Shown in pieces: positions 43,603-51,693 of a DNA stretch of 56,607 bases. Each line of letters starts with the position of its first letter. Position 1 is the stretch's first letter. The position numbers were made by a program, and so were the translations under genes. The DNA is from Micrococcales bacterium. GTDB taxonomy: Bacteria; Actinomycetota; Actinomycetes; Actinomycetales; Microbacteriaceae. The notes below the pieces were generated by a model. That model worked only from the letters and a program-made list of their open reading frames with translations. It was not told the origin of the DNA and did no database searches. The DNA lies in the NCBI GenBank assembly GCA_947489135.1, contig CANLCU010000002.1:1-56607 (forward strand), read 5' to 3'.

Positions 43603-45441
43603 ATGAGCATGACAGGCAGACGGCAAGGACCAGGCCCTAAGGACAACGGACCTAAGGCTAAGTTCAGTCAACTACTTCCATACATGAAAGAGCAAAAAGG
43701 TCTTTTATGGATAGCCGTAATTTTCAGCATCATTGGAGCTGGTGTAAACCTTGCTCAACCTCTAGTGGTTGGAAGAATCATCAGCACAGTTCAAGAGGGT
43801 AAAGACGTATTACCTCTAGCTATTGCTCTGCTAGCCATAACACTACTCAGCGCTGTCTTGGGTGGAGCTATGTATTTAGTTCTAGCTAAAGCTGGTGAAG
43901 GTGTTGTTCTTGCTGCAAGAACCAGTCTTTCAACTCGTCTACTTAGATTGCCTATAGCTGAATATGACCTTAGAAGAACTGGTGACCTTGTTTCTCGTGT
44001 TGGTTCAGACACCACTCTTCTTAGAGCAGCCCTTACTCAAGGACTAGTTGATGGTGCCGGTGGTGCTCTTATCTTCCTAGGATCAGTTATCGCCATGGCA
44101 ATCATTGACTGGCTTCTTCTTGTAATTACCTTGCTAATGATTTCTGTCGCAGTTGCTGCTATTGGATTGACCTCAAGAAAGATTAGGGCAGCAACTACCA
44201 AAGCCCAAGAACGAGTTGGCCGAATGTCAGCTTCTGTTGAGCGAGCTCTATCAGCAGTTAGAACAATTAGAGCAGCTCGTGCTGAAAGCAGAGAATCAGA
44301 CCAAATCAGAAAAGATGCCCAAGAGGCTTTCGAGCAAGGCGTGAAGATTGCGAAGATCAATGCCTGGGTAACACCTATCGGTGGCCTAGCTGCCAACGGT
44401 GCTTTTATTGTTGTTCTTGGTATCGGTGGATACCGAGTTGCAACCGGTGAAACACAGGTTGCAAACCTAATTACCTTCATTCTCTTGATGTTCCTAATGA
44501 TTAGACCAGTTGGCCAGTTCTTTAGCGCTTACACTTCAGTTCAGTCAGCTCTTGGAGCTCTTGCACGAATCCAAGAAATCTTGGATGTTCCATTAGAAGA
44601 TACTGACGCCGAAAGAGCTCAAGTTACTAAGCGCAAAGCAGTGAACTCGACAGCTATTGAATTTAGGAAAGTTAAGTTCAGTTACCCAGCAAGACCAGAA
44701 GTTGCTCTTGACGCCAATGGCAAACCTATTGAAGGTGCTGAGCCAATCATGAGCGAACCTAAAGATGTTCTAAAAGGAGTCTCATTCAAGATTGAACGTG
44801 GCACACGTGTTGCCATCGTTGGTCCATCAGGAGCAGGTAAGTCGACTGTCTTTAGCTTGATGGAGAGATTCTACGAAGCAACTGGTGGAGATATTCTGCT
44901 AGATGGCCAGTCAGTCGGTTCGATGCTGAGATCTGACCTTCGAGCACAAATCGGCTACGTCGAGCAAGATGCACCAGTACTAGCTGGAAGCATTCGAGAG
45001 AACCTCTTAATTGGTTCCCCGAATGCAACTGAGAAAGACTTGAAGCGAGTCTTAGGTGAAGTGAACCTAACTGCCGTTCTGAAAAGAGATAAGCGCGGCC
45101 TAGATGCTGAAGTTGGAGAACAAGGAATCATGCTCTCTGGAGGAGAGCGTCAACGCTTAGCTATTGCTAGAACACTGCTTAGTGCACCACCAATCATGCT
45201 TCTAGACGAATCAACCTCTAGCCTGGATGGCCTAAATGAGCAGCGTATGCGCGAAGCTATCGATGCTGTAGCTAAGAACAGAACCATGATTGTTATTGCC
45301 CACAGGCTTTCCACTGTGGTCGATAGCGACCAGATCATCGTTATTGATGGCGGTAAGGTAATTGGCTCTGGAACCCACAAACAGCTACTGAAATCAACCC
45401 CGCTATACAAGGAACTAGCAGCCACCCAAATGCTGGACTAG
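43603..45441 (+). CDS. ABC exporter, fused membrane and ATPase domains
   Basis: This 612-aa half-transporter has six membrane segments (about residues 35-320) and a C-terminal ABC domain. Walker A GPSGAGKST, Q loop GYVEQD, signature LSGGERQR, Walker B MLLDESTSSLD and the H loop IAHRLS are all canonical, so it probably works as a homodimer. An N-terminal Gly/Pro/Lys-rich tail precedes the first segment. An inserted stretch (ALDANGKPIEGAEPIMSE) precedes Walker A. It may export lipid, peptide or drug. It lies 3 nt after the methyltransferase gene. Confidence 0.9.
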   Translation: MSMTGRRQGPGPKDNGPKAKFSQLLPYMKEQKGLLWIAVIFSIIGAGVNLAQPLVVGRIISTVQEGKDVLPLAIALLAITLLSAVLGGAMYLVLAKAGEGVVLAARTSLSTRLLRLPIAEYDLRRTGDLVSRVGSDTTLLRAALTQGLVDGAGGALIFLGSVIAMAIIDWLLLVITLLMISVAVAAIGLTSRKIRAATTKAQERVGRMSASVERALSAVRTIRAARAESRESDQIRKDAQEAFEQGVKIAKINAWVTPIGGLAANGAFIVVLGIGGYRVATGETQVANLITFILLMFLMIRPVGQFFSAYTSVQSALGALARIQEILDVPLEDTDAERAQVTKRKAVNSTAIEFRKVKFSYPARPEVALDANGKPIEGAEPIMSEPKDVLKGVSFKIERGTRVAIVGPSGAGKSTVFSLMERFYEATGGDILLDGQSVGSMLRSDLRAQIGYVEQDAPVLAGSIRENLLIGSPNATEKDLKRVLGEVNLTAVLKRDKRGLDAEVGEQGIMLSGGERQRLAIARTLLSAPPIMLLDESTSSLDGLNEQRMREAIDAVAKNRTMIVIAHRLSTVVDSDQIIVIDGGKVIGSGTHKQLLKSTPLYKELAATQMLD

Positions 45442-45500
45442 TCCGATGTCGCCAGACGGGGATAGTATGAAGTCAACACCTGATCAATAGGAGATAAAAA

Positions 45501-46076
45501 ATGGCAGCAAAGAAAATGACCGAAAGACTAGCTCTACCGATGTTTGTATGTGGCATTATCGCCATGATTTCATCAGCTGGAGTCTCTCTAGGTGCCTCTG
45601 CTACTGCAACGAGTCCTGTTGAGTATGAGAAGGTCACCATGACCTATTTGTCATCAGGCTACTCAGCTAGCGATAGCACTTGTGGTTCTACCTCAAATGT
45701 CTACTACGGAAGCAGCAAGTACTCATCTTTCAGATCAAAGAACCTTAGAACTTCTGGAAATGACCAGGCTTTCCTTTGCACCGCTACTTTTTATGTTGTA
45801 ACAAATGTCGAGATTCCAACACCTAAGCCGATTCCGACAATCACTGTTATTCAGTCACCGCAGCAATCAGCAACTCCAAGACCTACTAGAACTATCTATG
45901 TAACTCCGACAGCTTCACCGCGTCCGACTTACGAACCAAGACCGACTAACACTCCTAGACCAACCCCGACAGCTACTAGAAGCCCTAGGCCGACACCGTC
46001 TTATTTCCAGAGCCCGACTCCAAAGCCAAGCTTGTTCATCCCTGCTCCGACTCCTACAAAGTCGCCAAAGAAATAG
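45501..46076 (+). CDS. Exported Pro/Thr-rich protein of unknown function
   Basis: This 191-aa protein starts with a signal sequence or membrane anchor (LALPMFVCGIIAMISSAGVSL, about residues 11-31). A Ser/Tyr-rich domain of about 70 residues follows, with two Cys (STCGST and FLCTA) that could form a disulphide. The last 90 residues are low-complexity PTPKP/PRPT-type sequence, with repeated CCGACT-like codons in the DNA. Such tails span cell walls or act as rigid linkers. A good AGGAG precedes the ATG. It converges on folD with a 3-nt gap. No homologue is recognised. Confidence 0.65.
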   Translation: MAAKKMTERLALPMFVCGIIAMISSAGVSLGASATATSPVEYEKVTMTYLSSGYSASDSTCGSTSNVYYGSSKYSSFRSKNLRTSGNDQAFLCTATFYVVTNVEIPTPKPIPTITVIQSPQQSATPRPTRTIYVTPTASPRPTYEPRPTNTPRPTPTATRSPRPTPSYFQSPTPKPSLFIPAPTPTKSPKK

Positions 46077-46079
46077 TTT

Positions 46080-46952
46080 TTAGTTAATTCGCCCTGCGGA
46101 TCTAACTACATTTCTAACAAGCATTGCTCTAGTCATTGGACCTACCCCGCCTGGGTTAGGTGAAACAAAACCTGCAACATCAAATACACCTGGGTCAACA
46201 TCTCCAACAAGGGTTGTTTCTCCATTGTTGTCAACGCGAGTAATACCAACATCCAAAACTGCAGCACCAGGCTTAATCCACTCAGCTTTCACAAAGTGAG
46301 GAACTCCAAGAGCAGCAACAACTATGTCTGCCTGTCTAACCGATTTAGCAATGTCTGCAGATCTCGAGTGGAGGGATGTGACGGTAGCGTCAACACCCTT
46401 CCTGTTTAGAAGTAACCCTAAAGGTCTTCCAACGGTGATGCCTCTGCCGATTACAGCAACTTCAGCACCTTTGAGGTTGATATCGTAGCGATGAAGTAGT
46501 TCAAGAATTCCTGCTGGTGTGCAAGGTAGTGGTGATGTCATCTCTTCAGAGCCTGCTAGAACTAGACGTCCTAGGTTGATTGGGTGTAGACCATCAGCAT
46601 CTTTATCCGGATCAATTAGCTCAAGCATTCCATTGGCATTGAATCCAAATGGCAAAGGAAGCTGCAGGATATATCCAGTCACATCTGATGCATCATTGAG
46701 ATCTCTAATTGCTGCTCGAACATCAGCTTCTTTAGCGTTAGCTGGCAGGTCAATGCGTACTGAGTGAACTCCAACTTCAGCACAGTCTCTGTGTTTACCT
46801 GAAACGTAGCTGTGTGAACCTGGGTCATCTCCAACAAGAAGTGTGCCAAGGCCAGGGGTTATCCCCTTTTTCTTTAGTTCGATGACTTCCTGCGTTAGCT
46901 CAGCTTTTATTGCCTGAGCTACTGCCTTGCCATCAAGTATCTGGGCAACCAA
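46080..46952 (-). CDS. folD: Methylenetetrahydrofolate dehydrogenase / methenyl-THF cyclohydrolase
   Basis: FolD interconverts 5,10-methylene- and 10-formyl-THF with NADP. The motifs are [14 protein letters not shown] (catalytic Lys region), [11 protein letters not shown], the dinucleotide site [13 protein letters not shown] and the final [14 protein letters not shown]. The start appears to be TTG 46952, 4 nt after the glyA stop, with no strong Shine-Dalgarno, so coupling to glyA is likely. Length (290 aa) fits. It is under the ZTP riboswitch upstream of glyA. Confidence 0.93.
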   Translation of the reverse strand: MVAQILDGKAVAQAIKAELTQEVIELKKKGITPGLGTLLVGDDPGSHSYVSGKHRDCAEVGVHSVRIDLPANAKEADVRAAIRDLNDASDVTGYILQLPLPFGFNANGMLELIDPDKDADGLHPINLGRLVLAGSEEMTSPLPCTPAGILELLHRYDINLKGAEVAVIGRGITVGRPLGLLLNRKGVDATVTSLHSRSADIAKSVRQADIVVAALGVPHFVKAEWIKPGAAVLDVGITRVDNNGETTLVGDVDPGVFDVAGFVSPNPGGVGPMTRAMLVRNVVRSAGRIN

Positions 46953-46956
46953 AGGG

Positions 46957-48237
46957 CTACCAGTTCTCTAGGCCGTTATAAAGCGGGAATTCAGCTGTCA
47001 ATGCACGCACTCTGTCAGCTAGGGCATCGATGTCTGGGTTAGGCATCACTACGTGAGCGATGATGTCTGCAACCTCAGTGAATTCCTTATCGCCAAAGCC
47101 ACGAGTAGCTAGCGCAGGAGTTCCAATACGAACACCTGATGTAACAAGAGCAGGTCTTGGATCATTAGGAACAGAGTTACGGTTCACTGTGATGCCAACA
47201 TCGTGAAGTAGATCTTCACAGGTCTTGCCATCAATTGGAGAGTTTCTAAGGTCAACAAGAACTAGGTGAACATCAGTTCCACCGGTTAGAACATCAACAC
47301 CGTTAGCTCTAACATCAGCTTGCATTAGACGCTCAGCAATAATCTGAGCACCACGAATAGTGCGCTGTTGTCTTTCTTTAAACTCTTGGCTCATTGCTGC
47401 TTTGAAGGCAACTGCTTTACCGGCAATAACGTGCATCAGTGGTCCACCCTGTTGACCAGGGAAAACAGCAGAGTCGATCTTCTTTGCATACTCTGCTTTA
47501 CAAAGAATCAAACCTGATCGAGGTCCACCTAGTGTCTTGTGAACTGTGGTTGAAATTACGTCTGCATAAGGAACTGGGTTCGGGTGCAATCCAGCTGCAA
47601 CTAGACCTGCGATGTGAGCCATATCTACCCAGAGAATTGCACCGACTTCGTCAGCAATCTTTCTGAACTCAGCAAAGTCAATATGACGAGAATATGCTGA
47701 CCAACCAGCGATAAGAACTTTAGGCATTACTTCATGGGCACGTTTACGAATAATATCCATGTCCATCAAGAAGGTATCTGGATTTAGTTCATAGGCATGA
47801 GCCTCGTACGTCTTACCTGAGAAGTTCAACTTCATTCCGTGAGTAAGGTGCCCACCGTGAGCAAGTTCTAGACCAAGGATCTTGTCTCCTGGCTTACAAA
47901 AAGCCTGAAGCACAGCTGCGTTAGCAGTTGCTCCTGAGTGTGGTTGAACGTTTGCGTGCTCAGCACCAAATAGTTCTTTCGCTCTATCGCGAGCTAGGTT
48001 CTCTGCTACGTCAACAGCTTCACAGCCTCCGTAGTAACGCTTGCCTGGGTAGCCTTCTGCATACTTGTTAGTCAGAACTGAACCTTGAGTTTCAAGAACT
48101 GCTCTAGAAACAAAGTTTTCGCTTGCAATCATCTCTAGGAAGTTGCGTTGACGATCTAGTTCTGCCTGTAAAACAGCAGCAATCTCAGGATCTGTAGCTG
48201 AAAGTGGAGAGTTGAACTCCTGTGGTAATTGGGACAT
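46957..48237 (-). CDS. glyA: Serine hydroxymethyltransferase
   Basis: GlyA converts serine and THF to glycine and methylene-THF using PLP. The N-terminus has [14 protein letters not shown], the THF/serine region has [20 protein letters not shown], and the PLP-lysine motif is [16 protein letters not shown]. The 426-aa length is normal. The ATG has an AAGGAG Shine-Dalgarno at good spacing. The leader contains a ZTP riboswitch, so the glyA-folD pair should be induced when ZTP signals low 10-formyl-THF. Confidence 0.96.
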   Translation of the reverse strand: MSQLPQEFNSPLSATDPEIAAVLQAELDRQRNFLEMIASENFVSRAVLETQGSVLTNKYAEGYPGKRYYGGCEAVDVAENLARDRAKELFGAEHANVQPHSGATANAAVLQAFCKPGDKILGLELAHGGHLTHGMKLNFSGKTYEAHAYELNPDTFLMDMDIIRKRAHEVMPKVLIAGWSAYSRHIDFAEFRKIADEVGAILWVDMAHIAGLVAAGLHPNPVPYADVISTTVHKTLGGPRSGLILCKAEYAKKIDSAVFPGQQGGPLMHVIAGKAVAFKAAMSQEFKERQQRTIRGAQIIAERLMQADVRANGVDVLTGGTDVHLVLVDLRNSPIDGKTCEDLLHDVGITVNRNSVPNDPRPALVTSGVRIGTPALATRGFGDKEFTEVADIIAHVVMPNPDIDALADRVRALTAEFPLYNGLENW

Positions 48238-48267
48238 TTGGGAACTCCTTAACGGCTTGTGCTGGTT

Positions 48268-48340
48268 TGGCCCAGGCGTACGACCAAAATGCCTTCGCTC
48301 CCTGATGGAATCCCATCTTTAACGCCAGTTGCGATAGGTC
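48268..48340 (-). ncRNA. ZTP riboswitch (pfl motif) of glyA-folD
   Basis: On the minus strand the glyA leader contains the pfl hallmarks in order: CGCAACTGGCG, a GATGG/CCATC hairpin, CAGGGAGCG, and after a short linker ACGCCTGGGC. The GGCG and CGCC segments can pair. The element sits between a TACAAT -10 and the glyA Shine-Dalgarno. These riboswitches bind ZTP/ZMP and control one-carbon and purine genes. Confidence 0.85.
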
Positions 48341-48341
48341 C

Positions 48342-48347
48342 ATTGTA
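48342..48347 (-). promoter_or_regulatory. -10 element of the glyA leader, overlapping a divergent -10
   Basis: On the minus strand TACAAT (within TATACAAT) sits just before the riboswitch, so the aptamer would start within about 10 nt of the RNA 5' end. The same bases read on the plus strand give TATAAC, a possible -10 for the small ORF at 48363. Confidence 0.5.
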
Positions 48348-48362
48348 TAACAAGGGGAAAAC

Positions 48363-48599
48363 ATGCCTTTTAGCGACAGTTTTAGACACGGGAGCCCTGT
48401 AGATAAACGGAAAAGCGAATATTTGGGTATTCTTGCCAAAGGGAAATCTAACAAGCAGCAAGGAATCCGCGTGGAAATAGGGACAATCATCGGGATCAGT
48501 ATGATCGCCAGTGGATTGATGCTCTTAGGGGTAGTCATCTGGAAGAGCGTTAGCTACCGCAACAAGCAGCGTGACCTGCAACGCAACCAAGACGACTAG
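48363..48599 (+). CDS. Small single-pass membrane protein, hypothetical
   Basis: The 78-codon frame has a charged N-terminus (DKRKSEYLGILAKGKSNK), one hydrophobic segment (IGTIIGISMIASGLMLLGVV) and a polar RNKQRDLQRNQDD tail. AAGGGG lies 5 nt before the ATG. A shorter start is GTG 48471 (VEIGTIIG), with AAGGA 6 nt upstream, giving a 42-residue membrane peptide. It sits between the divergent glyA leader and purU. I recognise no family. It could be a real small protein or an accidental ORF; the hydrophobic plus basic-tail design argues for real. Confidence 0.45.
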   Translation: MPFSDSFRHGSPVDKRKSEYLGILAKGKSNKQQGIRVEIGTIIGISMIASGLMLLGVVIWKSVSYRNKQRDLQRNQDD

Positions 48600-48606
48600 C
48601 AAAGCC

Positions 48607-48612
48607 TAAACT
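48607..48612 (+). promoter_or_regulatory. Leaderless -10 element of purU
   Basis: TAAACTTG, with the hexamer ending 7 nt before the purU ATG. It is the same octamer as upstream of xthA. Confidence 0.55.
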
Positions 48613-48619
48613 TGACCCT

Positions 48620-49477
48620 ATGAAGACGCCAACAAATCACTGGGTAATAACCTTTGTCTGCCAAGACCAACCAGGCATAGTCCACTCTATTTCTGGAGCT
48701 ATTGTTGGCGCTCAGGGAAACATCACCGAGAGCCAGCAGTTCACCAGCACCGAGAGCGGTAAGTTTTTCATGCGTCTTCAGGTTGAAGTCTATGGCCCTA
48801 AAGAAGAGTTTGCTAAGAAGATTTCTGAAGTAGCTGCTAAGTACAGTGCCACATGGCACCTAGATGATGTCAACCGCAAAATCAAAGCACTAGTTCTAGT
48901 TAGCAAGAGTGCTCACTGCCTAAACGACCTTTTGTTCAACCAAAGATCAGGTCAAATTCCTATCGAAGTTCCTGCCGTTTTCGGTAATCACTCAGAGCTA
49001 GCTGAACTTGCTGGTTTCTACGGCATTTCTTTTGAGTCGCACCCAATGACCGACGAGAAAAGCAAAGCAGCTTTCGAAGCCATGCTTCGCAAGTACATTG
49101 TTGACAATCAGATTGAGCTGATTGTTCTAGCAAGATTTATGCAGATTCTCAGCCCTGAATTCTGTAGAGAATTCGAAGGCAAGATTATCAACATCCACCA
49201 CTCCTTCCTACCTGGCTTCAAAGGTGCTAATCCTTATTCCCAAGCTCATAACCGTGGTGTGAAACTTATTGGTGCTACCGCTCACTTTGTAACCGCTGCT
49301 CTTGATGAGGGTCCAATAATTGAACAGAATGTGATTCGAGTAGATCACGGTAAGTCTAAGAAAGACCTAGTTGCTATGGGTCAGGATGTAGAGTCAAAGA
49401 CCCTCGCCCAAGCGGTTAGATGGTTTGCTGAACATCGAGTACTTCTCGATAACGAACGCACCATCATCTTCCACTAA
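48620..49477 (+). CDS. purU: Formyltetrahydrofolate deformylase
   Basis: PurU hydrolyses 10-formyl-THF to formate and THF, balancing one-carbon pools. An N-terminal ACT domain (about residues 8-90, with CQDQPGIVHSISGAI) precedes the formyltransferase-like domain. That domain has IVLARFMQILSP, the catalytic region IINIHHSFLPGFKGANPY and GATAHFVTAALDEGPII, including the catalytic Asp and His. The 285-aa length is normal. It is divergent from glyA-folD, a linked pathway. Confidence 0.94.
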   Translation: MKTPTNHWVITFVCQDQPGIVHSISGAIVGAQGNITESQQFTSTESGKFFMRLQVEVYGPKEEFAKKISEVAAKYSATWHLDDVNRKIKALVLVSKSAHCLNDLLFNQRSGQIPIEVPAVFGNHSELAELAGFYGISFESHPMTDEKSKAAFEAMLRKYIVDNQIELIVLARFMQILSPEFCREFEGKIINIHHSFLPGFKGANPYSQAHNRGVKLIGATAHFVTAALDEGPIIEQNVIRVDHGKSKKDLVAMGQDVESKTLAQAVRWFAEHRVLLDNERTIIFH

Positions 49478-49502
49478 GACGAGGGTCTACTAACTCTTTT
49501 CT

Positions 49503-51617
49503 CTAATGCCTTCTGCGGGTTCTAGCTGAACGGCCTACTGCAAAAGCACTAAGAACTACTGAGAGTGAAAGTAGGACAAGCATTATTGTTGACTGCAAAT
49601 CATCTAGTTGAATGATCCCCAAATCTTTGACCTTCTCTCCCCCAAGTTCTTTATAGCTTGAATCGCCTAGGTCTTTAGAACCACTAGAACTCTGGCTGTC
49701 GCCTAGTAAGAGCTCTTTCTCAGCTAGCAACTTATCCCTCTCAATACCCTGTTCTACTCCTGAAGACCCAGTGTTTTCGAGTACTGCTCCGCTTGGTTGC
49801 TCAGGCGAATCAAAGGTTTCGTTTACCACCTCATCAGGAGTAATCTCAATGACATTTGATGCTAGTGCCAAAGTAGGTCCTGTGTTACCTGAGCTGTCTG
49901 TTACTGAGTTTGAAGCCAAGGTGACTTGAGTGGAACCAACTCCACAACCAGACAAACTTATCTGCCAACCAAGGTTCTCTCGAAGTACTGCATAGTTCAT
50001 TACGCATGATGTAGCAGTTCCAGAGAAGGTGAACTTATCTGAACTCATACCGGTAGCAGGTTCTTCGCTATCGAATACCCATATTGGTAAACCAGCTGCA
50101 CCGGGAGCAGTCACATCGGTCACTCTAAGTATTGGTGCTGTTGTGTCAATCTTGGTTACTCCTGTTTGGTTGACAAGGCTGGGTCCGATATTTCCTGCAG
50201 CATCTTGAACTGCTAAAGAATTCAACACAAGACCGGCTAGATCTCCATCAACACAATTTGAAATCGTAATTGTGTATTGAGATCCTGAACCAGTCATCGA
50301 CTGAATTACACAGCCATTTCCTTTGACTAACCAGTCCGTGTTATCTGCAACAAGCCCGGTGACAGGTTCAGAGAATATGGCTTTATAAACAATTAGAGCA
50401 TTACTGCTTGGTTGCTTAGTTAGTGATCCAACTTCAGGAACAGTTCTATCTAAAGTTATTGAACTAGTTGAGTAGGTTCTTACTGGACCTATAGCATTAC
50501 CAAAGACGGTATCCACTTTCAGTGTCAAAGTGATTGTTCCATCAGTGCAGCCAGCAACTGATGCCGCATAGTTAGCTCCGCTACCAGTGAGTGTGGAGAT
50601 GTAACAACCCTGTGCTGAACCAGAGATTATGAAGTCATCTGCAGTTAGTCCAGTAACACTTTGACCGAAGGCAATGTTGAATACTGGAATCGTTGCTTTG
50701 CTCGGAGAAGTAGGACCAGAGAAGTAAGTGACCGTTGGTCCAAAGTTATAGGAAATACTCGCAGCTCCATTAGCTGATTGAAAGCCTGCTATGTAGACAG
50801 GTGTTGAGAATCTAGTGGCATTGATAAAGCTAGATCCGCTTCCACCACCGCCACCGTCGGTACCAGAACTATCGGTATCAGCTCCTCCACCGCCACCACC
50901 GAAGTAGCCACCGCCACCGCCTCCTCCACCAGCTACAACGCTAGAAGGAGTATTGGCTCTACCTCCAGCGCCACCAACTCCTAGCCCTCCAGCACTACCT
51001 GGAGTGGTCTGCGAGCCATTTGATGCTCCTCCTGCTCCGCCAGCTACTGCTGTGCCTCCTCCACCACCAATACCTTGACCATTACCGCCTTGAGCGCCGG
51101 TAGTTCCAGATCCTGGGGCACCAACGCCACCAACCCAACCACCGGTTCCACCGCCGCCACCAGCTACCGCTATGCGATCTGTTAGGAATGGGCTGGTACG
51201 AATGTCTGTTGCTCCACCACCTGAACCTTCATCGTTATGTCCAGAGCCAGCCGCTCCTCCTCCGTTATAGCCTCCTGCTGCTCCGCTACCAGTTGAACCC
51301 TGGCCACCTACAAAAATGTATAGCGGTGTTGTTGGCACAGTTTTGAAAGTGGCAGTAGCTCTAGCTCCATTGCCACCGGCTCTACCGCCTTGAGCTCCGG
51401 CTAAAGAGATAGACATGCTCCTCACATCGCTAGGCGGGGACCAGATGTAGCTATCGCCTGTGTAGGGAAAAGTGATGGTGCAGCTAGTACCGGTTGTATT
51501 GCAAACCGGGGTTGGGTTAGTTGCCGCTGCCTGAACAGGAGGAACAACAACAGATCCAAGGACTAATGTGCTGGCCAGAAGGAATACTTTTGGCAATTGT
51601 CGTTTAGTTATTTGCAT
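49503..51617 (-). CDS. Glycine-rich cell-surface protein with three Cys-paired Ig-like repeats
   Basis: This 704-aa exported protein starts with a signal peptide (cleavage near VQA-AA, about residue 31). A YTGDSYIWSPPSDV beta segment leads into a roughly 200-residue region very rich in Gly, Ala and Ser (about residues 70-270). Three repeats of about 95-100 residues follow (about 290-590), each resembling bacterial Ig-like domains, with a VTGL-type motif and two Cys about 17-25 residues apart. A Ser/Glu-rich stalk, one membrane segment (STIMLVLLSLSVVLSAFAV) and a basic RSARTRRRH tail finish it. There is no LPxTG motif. The start lacks a Shine-Dalgarno and lies 10 nt after the icd terminator. 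The role is unknown; adhesion or a surface layer is possible. Confidence 0.75.
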   Translation of the reverse strand: MQITKRQLPKVFLLASTLVLGSVVVPPVQAAATNPTPVCNTTGTSCTITFPYTGDSYIWSPPSDVRSMSISLAGAQGGRAGGNGARATATFKTVPTTPLYIFVGGQGSTGSGAAGGYNGGGAAGSGHNDEGSGGGATDIRTSPFLTDRIAVAGGGGGTGGWVGGVGAPGSGTTGAQGGNGQGIGGGGGTAVAGGAGGASNGSQTTPGSAGGLGVGGAGGRANTPSSVVAGGGGGGGGYFGGGGGGADTDSSGTDGGGGGSGSSFINATRFSTPVYIAGFQSANGAASISYNFGPTVTYFSGPTSPSKATIPVFNIAFGQSVTGLTADDFIISGSAQGCYISTLTGSGANYAASVAGCTDGTITLTLKVDTVFGNAIGPVRTYSTSSITLDRTVPEVGSLTKQPSSNALIVYKAIFSEPVTGLVADNTDWLVKGNGCVIQSMTGSGSQYTITISNCVDGDLAGLVLNSLAVQDAAGNIGPSLVNQTGVTKIDTTAPILRVTDVTAPGAAGLPIWVFDSEEPATGMSSDKFTFSGTATSCVMNYAVLRENLGWQISLSGCGVGSTQVTLASNSVTDSSGNTGPTLALASNVIEITPDEVVNETFDSPEQPSGAVLENTGSSGVEQGIERDKLLAEKELLLGDSQSSSGSKDLGDSSYKELGGEKVKDLGIIQLDDLQSTIMLVLLSLSVVLSAFAVGRSARTRRRH

Positions 51618-51627
51618 GAGGATAAAA

Positions 51628-51662
51628 GTAAAACTCCAGCAGAAATCCTGCTGGAGTTTTAC
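51628..51662 (-). terminator. Strong intrinsic terminator of icd
   Basis: GTAAAACTCCAGCAG and CTGCTGGAGTTTTAC form a perfect 15-bp stem with a 5-nt loop, 31 nt after the icd stop. On the minus strand TTTTATCC follows. It ends only 10 nt before the next gene's start codon. Confidence 0.85.
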
Positions 51663-51693
51663 ACAGTCACTTCGATCCGTGACTTATCAACAT

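Noticed and set aside
43791-44480. Minus-strand ORFs of 74 and 147 aa opposite the ABC exporter
   Set aside because: Antisense shadows with no ribosome-binding site and no recognisable domain. The plus-strand exporter is complete.
45820-46070. CCGACT-rich direct repeats that might be a DNA-level repeat element
   Set aside because: They keep frame and encode the Pro/Thr-rich tail of the exported protein. There is no fixed unit length.
50800-51350. Dense GCC/ACC-type DNA repeats that might be a CRISPR or tandem array
   Set aside because: They are the codons of the glycine-rich region in a single intact reading frame. There are no regular repeat/spacer units.
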